Assembly (NCBI RefSeq): GCF_900461455.1
Contig: NZ_UGIA01000001.1
Coordinates: forward strand, 124,001-188,000
DNA: 64,000 bases
Origin: Helicobacter acinonychis
GTDB taxonomy: Bacteria; Campylobacterota; Campylobacteria; Campylobacterales; Helicobacteraceae
Direction of reading: 5' to 3'
Notes under the pieces: generated by a model
The model's database searches: none
Seen by the model: the letters and a program-made list of their open reading frames with translations, nothing else
What the model was told of the DNA's origin: nothing
Part shown: one piece after another, positions 30,167 to 40,107 of the stretch
Layout of the letters: the number at the start of each line of letters is the position of its first letter
Position numbering within the stretch: the first letter of the stretch is position 1
Position numbers and translations under genes: made by a program

Positions 30167-30873
30167 TAAATATCCTTTAGTAATGCTAATAAGTCTTTTG
30201 TGGTTGGTTTTTCTTTAAAGTTAAAAGTTTTAGCTACAGATTTTAATATAGAATTTAAAGGTTTGTATTGAGCAATGTTGCCATTCTTAAGGAGCAATAC
30301 CCATTCGCAACTATCTAAGACAATAGGATCATGAGTGGCGATGATACTTGTAAGTTGTTGGGTGTTGCGCAAGCTTATGAGATTTGATAGTCTTATAAGA
30401 GCGTTTTGCTCTAAACTAGTTTCTGGTTCATCCATAATAATTAATTGGGGGTGGTGGCTAAGAGCTAAGTCAATCTTTAAGCACTGTTTTTGTCCATCGC
30501 TTAGGTGTTCGTAGATTTTATTCAAAAGATTTTTTTCAAATAGATTTGGAGTGCAGTTTTTGTGAAAAAATTGATAGAATTTAAAAGGTCGTTTGCGTTT
30601 AATCCAGGTGGATAGTTGAATAGGTTAGAGACAACTCCCAATTGTTTGCGTTGTGGTATAATATTGTCGTGGTATGGAATATTATTGTTTTGTGCTTTAA
30701 AATTATAGTCTGATCTAATGCCTAGAATAGTGTTGATAAGCGTTGATTTTCTAGCACCATTTGTGCCAATAATGGCTGTACTAGTATGAATTTTAAATGA
30801 AAAATCTCATGTATTTAAAGCGTTTTTAAACATGGTTTTTGGGTGTATGCTGATGTTAGATGTTAGAAATCAT
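30166..30873 (-). pseudogene. ABC transporter ATPase, broken in several places (HP0613-like)
   Basis: The original start is at 30873 with a perfect AAGGAG five bases before it. A 7-bp direct duplication (TAACATC twice on this strand) introduces a stop after five codons; removing it gives MISNISIHPKTMFKNALNT, then an in-frame TGA where Trp would fit. Walker A is GTNGARKST with Arg replacing the second Gly. A frameshift near 30530 leads into the intact signature half: HLSDGQKQ, LIIMDEPETSLE and the switch ATHD. This half is an open frame of 119 residues but cannot be functional alone. Confidence 0.87.
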
Positions 30874-31064
30874 AAAATCTCCTTGATAGAAATGACTTTA
30901 AAACCCCATCTAGGATTATTGTAATTTAAATTGCGGTTTTTTTGTGTGATTGTCGCAAAAAATTAACTAATCTTTGTCAAAACGAGCGATAGCGTTACTG
31001 AAAGGATCGATCTAAGCGAGTAAAACGATTTTAAAAAGCGTTTTAACGGCTTGTCATTCCCATT

Positions 31065-31289
31065 TTATGGGTTTTTTGACATATAAAATTCCAACGCTTT
31101 TTCCATAAAAAGCGATCGATTAGGCAAATCCTTTTCCTTGAGATATGCACCCACTTTAGCCATCAAATTGGGCGAGAGCAAAAGATTAAAATGGCTTTTG
31201 CACTTTATTTTGAGCTCTGTCTCCAACTCGGCTAATTCAATCAATAACTTTTGGCGTTTTGTTTGCAAAATTTGCATCGTGGTGTGCAC
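31065..31289 (-). CDS. Small protein with a possible ribbon-helix-helix region
   Basis: 74 residues from GTG 31289, or 70 from ATG 31277; neither has a strong ribosome site. The N-terminal half is a heptad-like coiled coil (QTKRQKLLIELAELETELKI); the C-terminal half (LSPNLMAKVGAYLKEKDLP, NRSLFMEKALEFYM) resembles the strand-helix-helix pattern of small CopG/Arc-like regulators. No toxin gene is next to it. It is flanked by two pseudogene blocks and has no clear partner. Function unknown. Confidence 0.5.
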   Translation of the reverse strand: MHTTMQILQTKRQKLLIELAELETELKIKCKSHFNLLLSPNLMAKVGAYLKEKDLPNRSLFMEKALEFYMSKNP

Positions 31290-31458
31290 ATTATTAATGT
31301 TCCATGTTTATCCTTAACTTTTCAATATCTTTTATTTTTTCGCATTCTACTATAAAAGAGAAAATAGGTGGTTTGTGGAGCAAATTTGATTAAAAAAGAA
31401 TAGCTTTACCTTAAATAACCCATAAAAGAGGGTTAAAAAAGGGTTAAAGAAGAGTCAA

Positions 31459-33265
31459 TCAGTAAGCAAAAACATAGTTAAGATGCACGCTATAAAGCCT
31501 GCGGTATTCTAGTTTAGCCCCTAGAAAAGAATTATAGCTCATGTTCAAAGTGGGGATTTTTGCACACAGTTCAATGCCATGTTGGGTGGCATGATCACCA
31601 TCTTTTTTCTTGGGTCTAGCGAGGTTCATTCTTAATCCTGCGTTGAATAAGAATTGAAAATTCGCCGTATTCACTTTAGTGTTATAGGCATTGCTAATGG
31701 TTTTTAAATGCACATAATTAGAATTGAGCCAAGAAAGTGCCCCCTACTGCGACGCCGCCAAAAAGCCCAAAAGAGAGCTTGTTATTCTTGCCTAAAAAGT
31801 TGGTTTTTTGTCATTGATGAAGTTAAACAGCAAATCGCTCCCCACGCCATAAGTGAGAACATTAGAATCGGAGTTAAAGAAGCCCAATTTGATATAAGTA
31901 TGGTTGTAATCAAAAAAGCCGTAATACCTTAATCCCCACCTTTTATTTTTCCCAAAAAATTGCTTATAACTCGCTTGCAAGCCAAAACCATTCAAGGCAC
32001 CATTATTGGTTTGAGTGCCAATCATTCCCACTCGTTGAAAATGGTTATTGCTAAGTTCTTGAGTAATGGCGTTGGCTTCTTTAGAAAGAGTGTTGGCTAG
32101 GGTTTCAGCTTGATTGATTTGAGGTGTTGTTTGCTGCTTAAAGTCAGCAGCACTCTTTTCTAGCGAAGTTAGAGTGGCTTCCACGCCGGCACAGCCATTC
32201 CCCCAAGTGGTATTTTCATCTCTGTATTACTCACGCTATTGGGGTTGCATGTTTTGATATGGTCTTTAAGATGGCCTGAAGAAAGCGTATTGAAATCGCT
32301 TTTCACTTGATTGACCAGTTTTAAAATTTCTGCTTGCGATTGCACATTTTTAATCATGTCTGAAACCGTACTAAACTCTTTGTTAAAAAACTCACACGAA
32401 GTTTTACTACCATTTGGCTGCCACAAAGGGGCGTTTGCATGACTAGTTCCACTATCACTAGTAGATCTCCCTATCAACTGCGGGCAATGGCCTTGGAGGG
32501 TATTGATGATCGTTTGAACTCGGATCAAAAGATTTTGTGCATCGTTAGTCGTATCAATAACAGAAGTTGTAGTTTTAGTTTCATTATGAGATGTCCCTTG
32601 CTAATCTTTTGATGGGGTCACTTGCACTTGTATATTTTCCTCCTTGCTGTTTAAAGGGGTAAGCCCAGCTTGTTTTAAAGCTTGTGAAAGGATTTGATAG
32701 GCTTCATGGATTTCTTCATATTGCTTAATGGATAGAGAAACCCCTTTGCTTGCCAACAGAGAACTTGTGCCACTACTAGTTGTTCCATTATCTGTTGAGA
32801 TCCCATCGCAATTGATCTCAGTGCCGTTGCCATTCCCATCGGTGTAGTGGAAATTTTTGTGTTCGTTATTCGCTATGTTTCCTACATAGCCTCCATATAT
32901 GACCGCATAACCCATGCTATGCCACAGTCCCAACAACGATCTCAACGCTAAAAGCACGATGTGATAAGCAGGGTTGTCTTTTGTAGCCACTAAATTTTGG
33001 GCGCTTTTGTTTAAATGATTAACCGCTTGATTGATAGCCGAAACGCTTGCTTTTGATCCAGTGCCATTATGGTTAGGATTGCCCAAAAGATTGTTTAATT
33101 GTTCATAAGTGTCTGAAAGCTTTTGGATTTCGCCGGCGTTTTTCACTTTTTGGAGCGCCTCACCGATTTGATAGCGTACGCTTACAAATGAGCCGTTGTC
33201 TTCAGCGTGCAGTAATGACGCTACAAGGAGAAGAGAGAGTGTAATGGTTTTTTCATTTTTTTCAT
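31459..33265 (-). pseudogene. hopQ: hopQ-like outer-membrane adhesin, inactivated
   Basis: The start MKKMKK is at 33265. The signal peptide continues in another frame ([18 protein letters not shown]) across an A6 tract and a CTCTCTCTTCTC run. The next frame covers [19 protein letters not shown] and [16 protein letters not shown] to an in-frame TAG at 32601, continues in the same frame ([12 protein letters not shown]...) to 32169, then shifts again for the barrel half (GMIGTQTNNGALNGFGLQ, WGLRYYGFFDYNHTY) and once more before the C-terminal EYRRLYSVHLNYVFAY. Wording throughout is that of HopQ, the CEACAM-binding adhesin. A stretch of the central extracellular region appears lost near 32180. 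It lies next to hcpE, not at the usual hopQ locus as I recall it, so it may be a second copy. Confidence 0.85.
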
Positions 33266-33628
33266 AAAATGTTCCCTTAAGTAATGTTTTGTTTGTAAAA
33301 ATGCATCAAAATAGATTAAATTGATTTGTTATTTACAATGCGTTTAAGTATGCCATAATTTTTTTTTAAATTTTTAATAGAATTGTGTGGAATGTAATAA
33401 TTTTTTCTTTTTTTTAAGGTTTTAAAAAAATAAATATTGATAGATAAAACCATATTTTTGGTTTCTAAAAAAGGGTTTTTAAGTTTGTTTGATCGTTTTG
33501 ATTTTAGTTGCAAGGGGGTTATCGCTTGCTTTTTGCAAGCTTTTTGTCTGTAATTATAAAAAACGCTAAAAGTATTTTAAACTGATGATGAATGCGTGAG
33601 AATAAAGCCGTCTTAAGGCTTTAACTTT
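33266..33628. other. Gene-free gap between hcpE and the hopQ-like pseudogene
   Basis: Very A/T-rich with long A and T runs. The only structure seen is the hairpin at 33524-33545. A 65-codon open frame here is Lys/Asn-rich and has no ribosome site, so I do not call it. The upstream part should contain the promoter of the hopQ-like gene, but no clear -10 could be chosen. Confidence 0.5.
33524..33545 (+). terminator. Terminator-like hairpin
   Basis: GCTTGC, a five-T loop, GCAAGC and then TTTTT. It reads as a terminator on the plus strand although both neighbouring genes are on the minus strand; it may stop antisense transcripts or be left from a lost gene. Confidence 0.4.
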
Positions 33629-34690
33629 TCACCACCCTCTAAGCTTGCTCAAATTCTCGCATGCTTGTTGCATGCCTAATTTACAACTTTTGTCATAAAC
33701 CCTTATGGCGTTTTCTTTGTCTTTGGCGTTGTAATACATGCCCGCTAGAGCGAAGCAACCCACTTCATCGCCCATATCACACCCTCTTTCATAATTGTCA
33801 AGGGCTTTTTTCAAATCTTTTTTAATGGAGTCCCCTTGTGCATACATAAAGCCCATTCTAGAGCAACTCACCGCGCTCCCCATATCGCATGCCTGTCTGA
33901 AATAGTTAAAGGCTTTTTTAGGGTCTTTTTTGACATATCTGCCTAGCATATACATAGATCCTAAACTCGCACAACCATCAGAATTGTTTAGTTTGCAAGC
34001 TTTTTGCAAATAATCAAACGCCACTTCAAAATCTTCATCAAGCCCTGCACCGCCATTTTCAAACAAACTCCCCAACGCACGGCAAGCTTGAGAGCCATTC
34101 AATCGGCATGCTTTCAAATAATAGACCACGGCTTTATGGTTACTTTGAACCACTTCTAAAGAGCCTTTTTCATAAGCAGAGCCTAACACATAGCACCCAT
34201 TAGCCACATCAAAATTACAGCTTTTTTGGTAGTAAGTGACCGCTTGAGCGGCATTGCCTTTGATCTTTCTGTCATAGATAATGCCTAAATTGTAGCAACT
34301 TTCAGGGTGCTTTAGAGTGCATGCTTTACCATAAGCGTCAATGGCTTCCTGGTAATTTTGATTGGTGCCTAACCCCTCATCATAAAATCTCCCCAAATTG
34401 AAACACCCCTCCCCATTATCGCTTTGGCATGCAGATTTATAATAATCTAGGGCTTTTTTGTAATCTATTTTAGTGCCTTGCCCATTTTCATAAATAACGC
34501 CCAATTGCACGCAACCATCACTCGCACCATCATTGCATGCTTTCTTAAAATTAGACGCCGCTTTAGAATAATTCCCCTCTTTATAAGCCTCATCGGCTAT
34601 CTTTAAAAATTTGCTATCCTGATCCCCCCATAAATGAGCTTGCAAACCCCAAAAAAGCAACCCTCCAAGTAACATTTTTAAAATCTTCAT
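33629..34690 (-). CDS. hcpE: HcpE, cysteine-rich Sel1-repeat secreted protein
   Basis: 353 residues with a signal peptide (MLLGGLLFWGLQAHLWG) and about nine Sel1-like repeats of 36 residues. Most repeats hold two cysteines seven residues apart (ACNDGASDGC, ACQSDNGEGC, KACRLNGSQAC and so on) that form disulfides within each helical hairpin. Hcp proteins are secreted; HcpE is reported to depend on the Dsb system for folding and to be recognised by patient sera. ATG 34690 follows AAAAGG. It is separated from the hem operon by about 110 bases. Confidence 0.93.
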   Translation of the reverse strand: MKILKMLLGGLLFWGLQAHLWGDQDSKFLKIADEAYKEGNYSKAASNFKKACNDGASDGCVQLGVIYENGQGTKIDYKKALDYYKSACQSDNGEGCFNLGRFYDEGLGTNQNYQEAIDAYGKACTLKHPESCYNLGIIYDRKIKGNAAQAVTYYQKSCNFDVANGCYVLGSAYEKGSLEVVQSNHKAVVYYLKACRLNGSQACRALGSLFENGGAGLDEDFEVAFDYLQKACKLNNSDGCASLGSMYMLGRYVKKDPKKAFNYFRQACDMGSAVSCSRMGFMYAQGDSIKKDLKKALDNYERGCDMGDEVGCFALAGMYYNAKDKENAIRVYDKSCKLGMQQACENLSKLRGW

Positions 34691-34798
34691 TTTTGACCTT
34701 TTTTGATAATTTCTAGAGCCTTATAATTGGAATTTTTAATTTCTTACTTAGTTAAATAAAAACCATGACACTTTATTCTATCATAGAATCAAGCGTTT

Positions 34799-35164
34799 TT
34801 AAGGATGGGGAGGATTTTTATGCTCTTCTTTATGCTCTAAAGAGGTGATATAGAGGTAAATCGCTTGGATTTCTTCTAAATTGAGGTTGTATTTAGGCAT
34901 CATGCCTTTGCCCAAACTCAAGGCGTCTTTAAAGGTTTTAAAATCCAAATGGTTGATTTTAGGGGCGTAGAGAATTTTTTTCTCGCCTTTTTCATAATAG
35001 GAGGTGATTTCTTGTTTTTCGCCTTTAATACCATGGCATTTCGCGCACGCAACACCCCTAGGGTTTTTATAAAGAGCTAGTCCGTATTCCAAATCAGAAA
35101 TAAAATCCGTTTCTTTAGCCACTAGATTTAATAGGCTTATAATGAGTGCAATCACAAAACGCAT
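34799..35164 (-). CDS. Periplasmic c-type cytochrome (HP0236-like)
   Basis: 121 residues: signal peptide FVIALIISLLNLVAKE, a single heme site CAKCH, and a distal MMPKYNLNLEEIQAIYLYI whose methionines can supply the sixth ligand. This is the class I cytochrome c layout. The electron partner is unknown. Its ATG overlaps the hemC stop by one base (TAATG), so it is translationally coupled to heme synthesis, which fits a hemoprotein. Confidence 0.82.
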   Translation of the reverse strand: MRFVIALIISLLNLVAKETDFISDLEYGLALYKNPRGVACAKCHGIKGEKQEITSYYEKGEKKILYAPKINHLDFKTFKDALSLGKGMMPKYNLNLEEIQAIYLYITSLEHKEEHKNPPHP

Positions 35165-36084
35165 TAAAACAATTGCACCTTTTCTAAAATCTCTCTCGCT
35201 CCGCTTTGCAAAAAGGCTTCTAAAAGCTCTTGAACTGAATCAAACGCCTTATTTTTATCCCCTTGTTTTTCTTTAGCGATGACTTCTTCGCCATTAGGCA
35301 AGCCTAAAATGGCTTGGATTTTAACTTTTTCACCCATTAAACTCGCATGCACGCCCACAGGGATTTGACACCCCCCATTAAGCCCTTTGATAAACTCTCT
35401 TTCTAAATGGCAACAAAACGCGCTTTCTTCGTCATTGAGTTTTTGAAGTGCGGTAAAATGCTTGTGGCTTTTAAGCATTTCTACCCCTAAAGCCCCTTGA
35501 CCCATGCTAGGAATCATTTCTTCCACGCTAAAAGCCTTGCGGTATTTCGCCCCTTGAATGTTTAGGCGGCACAATCCGGCTTCAGCTAAAATGATAGCGT
35601 CAAATTCGCCCGATTCAAGCTTTTTTAAACGGGTTTGGACATTCCCCCTTAAACTTTCTGTGTCTAGATCTTTTCGTTTGCATTTGAGTTGCATGGAGCG
35701 CCTTAAAGAAGTAGTGCCTACTTTTGCCCCTTTAGGCAAGCTCATCAAATCAGGGAATTTAGTGCTCAAAAAAGTGTCTCTCACATCAGCTCTTTTGGTA
35801 ATGCATGCTAAATCTAACCCTTTTTCAAACACGACCGGCACATCTTTTAAAGAATGCACCGCCAAATCAATTGTGCCTTTTAAAAGCAATTCTTCTAATT
35901 CTTTAGTGAATAGCCCCTTACCGCCAATCTTATTTAAAGGTGCATCTAAAATCTTATCGCCTGTGGTTTTAACGATTTGAATTTCGCTTTCTATAAAGCA
36001 TTCTTTTTTTAGGCGTTCTTTAATATAATTCGCTTGCCATAAAGCCAATTCGCTCCCCCTAGAGCCAATCACTAATTTTCCCAC
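35164..36084 (-). CDS. hemC: Porphobilinogen deaminase (hydroxymethylbilane synthase) HemC
   Basis: 306 residues. It has the opening KLVIGSRGSELALWQA, HSLKDVP with the catalytic aspartate region, TSLRRSMQLK and LRGNVQTRLKKL for polypyrrole binding, and GGCQIPVG with the cysteine that carries the dipyrromethane cofactor. It joins four porphobilinogens into hydroxymethylbilane. It lies in a minus-strand cluster with proS and hemA (10-base and 3-base gaps). Confidence 0.96.
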   Translation of the reverse strand: MGKLVIGSRGSELALWQANYIKERLKKECFIESEIQIVKTTGDKILDAPLNKIGGKGLFTKELEELLLKGTIDLAVHSLKDVPVVFEKGLDLACITKRADVRDTFLSTKFPDLMSLPKGAKVGTTSLRRSMQLKCKRKDLDTESLRGNVQTRLKKLESGEFDAIILAEAGLCRLNIQGAKYRKAFSVEEMIPSMGQGALGVEMLKSHKHFTALQKLNDEESAFCCHLEREFIKGLNGGCQIPVGVHASLMGEKVKIQAILGLPNGEEVIAKEKQGDKNKAFDSVQELLEAFLQSGAREILEKVQLF

Positions 36085-36094
36085 TTTCTCCCCC

Positions 36095-37828
36095 TTATTC
36101 GCTCTCTAATATTTCTAAAATTTTTTCTTCTAACTCTCTGTCTTTAAGCGTTTGTTTTTCTAAATTAGCACGCTTAATGCATTCAAATTCCTTATTCTCT
36201 AAAGTTTGCTTCCCAACAATCAGCGCTAATCTTTCCCCAATCAATTCAAAATCTCTCATCTTTGCCCCAAAACGCACATCTCTGTCATCTAGCAACACAT
36301 CAACGCCCCTTTGAAGCAGCCTTTCATACACTTCAAAAGCGAGTTTTTTTTGCACTTCATCTTTCAAGTTAGAAACCACGATCACCACATCAAAAGGGGC
36401 GGTATTTTTTGTCCATACACAGCCTAAATCATCGCTTTTTTGCTCTAAAATCGCGCTGAGTAACCGGCTAATGCCTATCCCATAGCACCCCATTTCAAAA
36501 AATTGCTCCTTACCATTTTTATCCAAGAAACTAGCCTTTAAGCTTTTAGCATAGCCTTGAGAGAGCTTGAAAATATGCCCCACTTCCAAACTTTTATGGT
36601 ATTTCAGAGCTCTTTGACAATTAGGGCAACAATCGCTCTCTTTAACCTGGATAATATCTGCATAAATAAGGTTTTCAAATCCTTTTAAATCCACGCCCAC
36701 TGCATGAAAATCCTTTTCATTGGCCCCAGCTATTAAACAATCGCCCTCTTTTAAATCTTCATCAAAAATAATGTAAGAAACATGCTTTCTCAAGCCATAA
36801 GGCCCAATAAAGCCTGCCACTAACCCTACTTGATTTAAATCTTCTTGACTGGCTTCTCTTAACTCTAAAGCGTTCGCTCCTAAAACATTCAAAGCATTCA
36901 AGGCTTTAGTCTCTTCTAAATTGTCATCGCCTCTAGTAAAAAAACACGCTAGAGTTTCTTTATCTTTATGGATCACTTTTTTAACAACCGCCTTTAAGAC
37001 AAAAAAAGGCTCTACTTTAAAAAACTCCGCCACGCTTTCAGCGCTTGTGGTATTGGGGGTAGGGAATTTCGCTAATTGTGCTTTTGGGACATTTAAAGGC
37101 TCAAGTCTTTTAGAGCGTTTAGCGATTTCAATATTGGCTGCATAATCGCAATTCTGGCACACCACAATCGTGTCTTCTCCGCATTCTGTTAAAACGACAA
37201 ATTCTTTGCTTTTACTCCCCCCAATCGCCCCGTTATCCGCTTCCACAATGCGAAAATCCAAACCCAAATCGTTTAAAATTTCTTTATAAGCGCTCTGTGT
37301 GTTTAAAAATTCCTTATCCAAGCTCTCAGCGTCTTCATGAAAGCTATAACCATCTTTCATGATAAATTCTCTCGCTCTCACAAGCCCAAATCGTGGGCGG
37401 ATTTCATCACGGAATTTCGTGTGGATTTGATAGAGATGCACGGGTAATTGCTTGTAGCTTTTAATGAAATTAGCGGCAATCTCGGTAATATTTTCTTCTA
37501 AAGTGGGGCTTAAAACAAAATCATTGCCCTTTCTGTCTTTAAAGACCAACAATTCTTTACCATATTTATCCAAACGACCTGATTTTTCCCACAAACTCGC
37601 TAAAACCACAAAACTCATTAAAATATTTTGCGCCCCATGTTCTTGCATGCGTTTGTGTGTGATATTTTCTATTTTATCCAACACTTTTTTAGCTAAAGGC
37701 AAAAAATTATAGATTCCACTGCCTATTTGATAAATGTATCCTGCTTGAGCTAGGTGCTTATGGCTTTTTAACACGGCATCTTTAGGGGGTTCTTTGAGAG
37801 TTGGGGCAAAGAGTTTTGAAAATAGCAT
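36095..37828 (-). CDS. proS: Prolyl-tRNA synthetase
   Basis: 577 residues, the bacterial type with an insertion domain between class II motifs 2 and 3. Motif 2 is around [21 protein letters not shown], shown here only by its key residues FRDE and RxREF; motif 3 is [14 protein letters not shown]. The middle insertion (about 220-380) contains the KAVVKKV and GPYGLRKHV parts of the editing domain. The C-terminal anticodon-binding domain holds [17 protein letters not shown]. It charges tRNA-Pro in the cytosol. It sits between hemA and hemC, so heme and translation genes are expressed together. Confidence 0.96.
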
Positions 37829-37831
37829 GTT

Positions 37832-39175
37832 TTATTCCTCGTAATATTCGCATTTATAGAGATTCAAATTTTGAGCATGATTAGTGCTGGATTTGTCTAA
37901 ATTAAACAAGTTTTTAATCGTGCCCACAAGCACATCGGATTCTTCTTTTTGGGCGTTCTTTTTTAAAGCGATGGTAGGGTGGTGCAAAAAGGCGTTAAAA
38001 GCATTGTGCAAGATCTTTTCAATATTGCTTTCATATTCTTTAGGCACATAGCGTTTTTTTACCGCTTTTTGCAATTCCTTTTGGGCTGAAATCCTAGCTA
38101 ATTCCCTTAAATCTTTAATCAAAGGCTCTACCTCTAAGCTTTGGATCCATTGGTAAAATTCCATCGTAGCAAGCCCTACAATTTCATAAGCTTTCATCCG
38201 GCTCTCTTGCCTGTTTTCCACATTTTCCCTCACCATAGGCTCTAAATCATCAACGCTGTATAAAAAAATATTATTGAATATCGGCTTTTCAATATTTCTT
38301 GGCACGGCTAAATCAAACCAAAAACGCCTAAAAATCGTTTCTTTTACCATGCAATTTTGCACGATAAAGTTCGGCGAAGAAGTGGCACAAAAGAGCAATT
38401 CGTATGCATTGATATAAGCGTTTAAATTTTCTATGTTTTGAAAGCTCACCTTTTTAGGCTCTTCTAATTCTTTTAAAAAATCTTCAAATTTAGCCGCATT
38501 ACGCCCTAAAACTAGCACTTCAAATTGCTTATTTAAAAGGTGTTTGATGACCAATTGAGACATCTCGCCAAGCCCTATCACAAGGGCTTTTTTATCCTCA
38601 ATCTTTTCTTTTTCAAAAATACTAAGCGCTTCCTTGACCGCCACTGAAGAGATTGAAACCCCTTGCTTGGAAATGCCGGTTAAATTACGCACTTTAGCGG
38701 CGCATTTGAAAGCAAAATGGAGCAATCGGGTTAAATCTTTGGAGCAAAATTTCTCTTCAAAAGCGAATTTATAGGCGTTTTTCATTTGCCCTGTGATTTG
38801 AGTTTCCCCCACCACAAGACTATCCAAACTACTGCACACGCTAAAGACATGATGGACTGCACTTTCATCGGTGCTCATTAAAACGCATTTTTCTAAATCA
38901 GACACGCTCATTTTTTTATTTTGGGCTAGGATTTTTAATAAGGCATTTTTTTGCTCATCAGCGTGAGTGTTATGTTTCAAGCTCGCATAGATTTCAAAGC
39001 GATTGCATGTGGATAAGACCATGCATTCTTTGATATTGGGGCAATAATTTTTGATGGTTTGTAAAAATTCTTTAAGTATTGCGGGCGAATTGATAGCGAG
39101 TTTTTCTCGCATTTCTAAGCTCATGCTTTTATGCGTAAAGGCTAGGATGAAATATTTTGTGGTTTCTAACTCCAT
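37832..39175 (-). CDS. hemA: Glutamyl-tRNA reductase HemA
   Basis: 447 residues. The catalytic cysteine lies in LSTCNRFEIYA (near residue 56), with VVGETQITGQMKNAY and the NADPH-binding VIGLGEMSQLVIKHL further on. It reduces glutamyl-tRNA to glutamate-1-semialdehyde, the first step of heme synthesis by the C5 route, so it is the likely control point of the cluster. Its ATG overlaps the stop of the prenyl synthase gene by one base. Confidence 0.96.
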   Translation of the reverse strand: MELETTKYFILAFTHKSMSLEMREKLAINSPAILKEFLQTIKNYCPNIKECMVLSTCNRFEIYASLKHNTHADEQKNALLKILAQNKKMSVSDLEKCVLMSTDESAVHHVFSVCSSLDSLVVGETQITGQMKNAYKFAFEEKFCSKDLTRLLHFAFKCAAKVRNLTGISKQGVSISSVAVKEALSIFEKEKIEDKKALVIGLGEMSQLVIKHLLNKQFEVLVLGRNAAKFEDFLKELEEPKKVSFQNIENLNAYINAYELLFCATSSPNFIVQNCMVKETIFRRFWFDLAVPRNIEKPIFNNIFLYSVDDLEPMVRENVENRQESRMKAYEIVGLATMEFYQWIQSLEVEPLIKDLRELARISAQKELQKAVKKRYVPKEYESNIEKILHNAFNAFLHHPTIALKKNAQKEESDVLVGTIKNLFNLDKSSTNHAQNLNLYKCEYYEE

Positions 39176-40098
39176 TAAAAAGTCCTGTAAATGACATCTT
39201 GCGCTAGTTTTTCTAAAATAAGATTGTTTTCCCCTTCAATGACTTCAAGGGCTTTGTTAGAATAAACTTGAGCGATTTTAAGGGTTTCTTCTATGATAGC
39301 ATATTGCTTGAATTTTTCCTTAGTCCATTCTATGATTTCATCGCTATCTTGTTTGAAATAAGAAATTAAAAGCCCTTGCTCGCTCTTATTTAGTTTTTCA
39401 TATAAAAGCAAGTAGGGTAGAGTGGTCTTGCCTTCTTTAAAATCGCTAAAATTGGGCTTACCCAGAGTTGTTGCGTTTTGAGTAATATCCAATAAATCAT
39501 CAATGATTTGAAACGCCATGCCAAAATTCAATCCAAAATTCGCATAAATTTTCGCGTCTTTGTTTAAAAGAATCGCCATGCTTTTCAAACTCGCTTCCAT
39601 AAAATGGGCGGTCTTGTCCTCTAAAATACGCCAATATTTTTGTTTGTCGCTATTAAAACTTTCCCCCACAAACACATCTTCAATCTCGCCTCTAGAGAGC
39701 CTTAAAACCGCATTAGAGAGAATCTGGGCGATCAAATTCTCCATTTTAGATAATTCAAAAAAGGCTTTAGAATAAAACACATCCCCAAGCATCACGGCGT
39801 TAAAATTACCAAAAAGAGCGTTAATGCTAGGGAGCTTTCGGCGCATGGTCGCCTTATCAATCACATCATCATGCAATAAAGAAGCGGTTTGTATCATTTC
39901 CACGATCGCACACAAATTGAACGCTTTATCCAAAATGATAGCGTCTATTTTTGTATCCAATAAAGCGAGCATGAGTTTGGAGCGCAACATCTTTGAAGGA
40001 CCAATATGAGAAAACAATTCATCTATAAAACCGCTTTCTATTTCTTTGATCCAAGAAGCGATTTTATTTTGAATGGCTTGAAGTTGTTGTTCTTGCAT
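39175..40098 (-). CDS. ispB: Polyprenyl diphosphate synthase (octaprenyl type)
   Basis: 307 residues. The first aspartate-rich motif is LLHDDVIDKATMRR (a DDxxD with the usual LxHDD context) and the second is FQIIDDLLDITQN. These bind Mg-pyrophosphate during chain elongation of isoprenoids. In H. pylori the product probably supplies the menaquinone side chain. Chain length cannot be read safely from the sequence; octaprenyl is the customary annotation. Confidence 0.9.
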   Translation of the reverse strand: MQEQQLQAIQNKIASWIKEIESGFIDELFSHIGPSKMLRSKLMLALLDTKIDAIILDKAFNLCAIVEMIQTASLLHDDVIDKATMRRKLPSINALFGNFNAVMLGDVFYSKAFFELSKMENLIAQILSNAVLRLSRGEIEDVFVGESFNSDKQKYWRILEDKTAHFMEASLKSMAILLNKDAKIYANFGLNFGMAFQIIDDLLDITQNATTLGKPNFSDFKEGKTTLPYLLLYEKLNKSEQGLLISYFKQDSDEIIEWTKEKFKQYAIIEETLKIAQVYSNKALEVIEGENNLILEKLAQDVIYRTF

Positions 40099-40107
40099 GC
40101 AAATTCC

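Noticed and set aside
30166..30525. The 119-codon ATPase half as an independent gene
   Set aside because: It has signature and Walker B but no Walker A, and upstream sequence clearly holds the missing half in another frame.
33316..33513. 65-codon open frame between hcpE and the hopQ-like gene
   Set aside because: Lys/Asn/Ile-rich product expected from A/T-rich spacer, no ribosome site, no neighbours on an operon.
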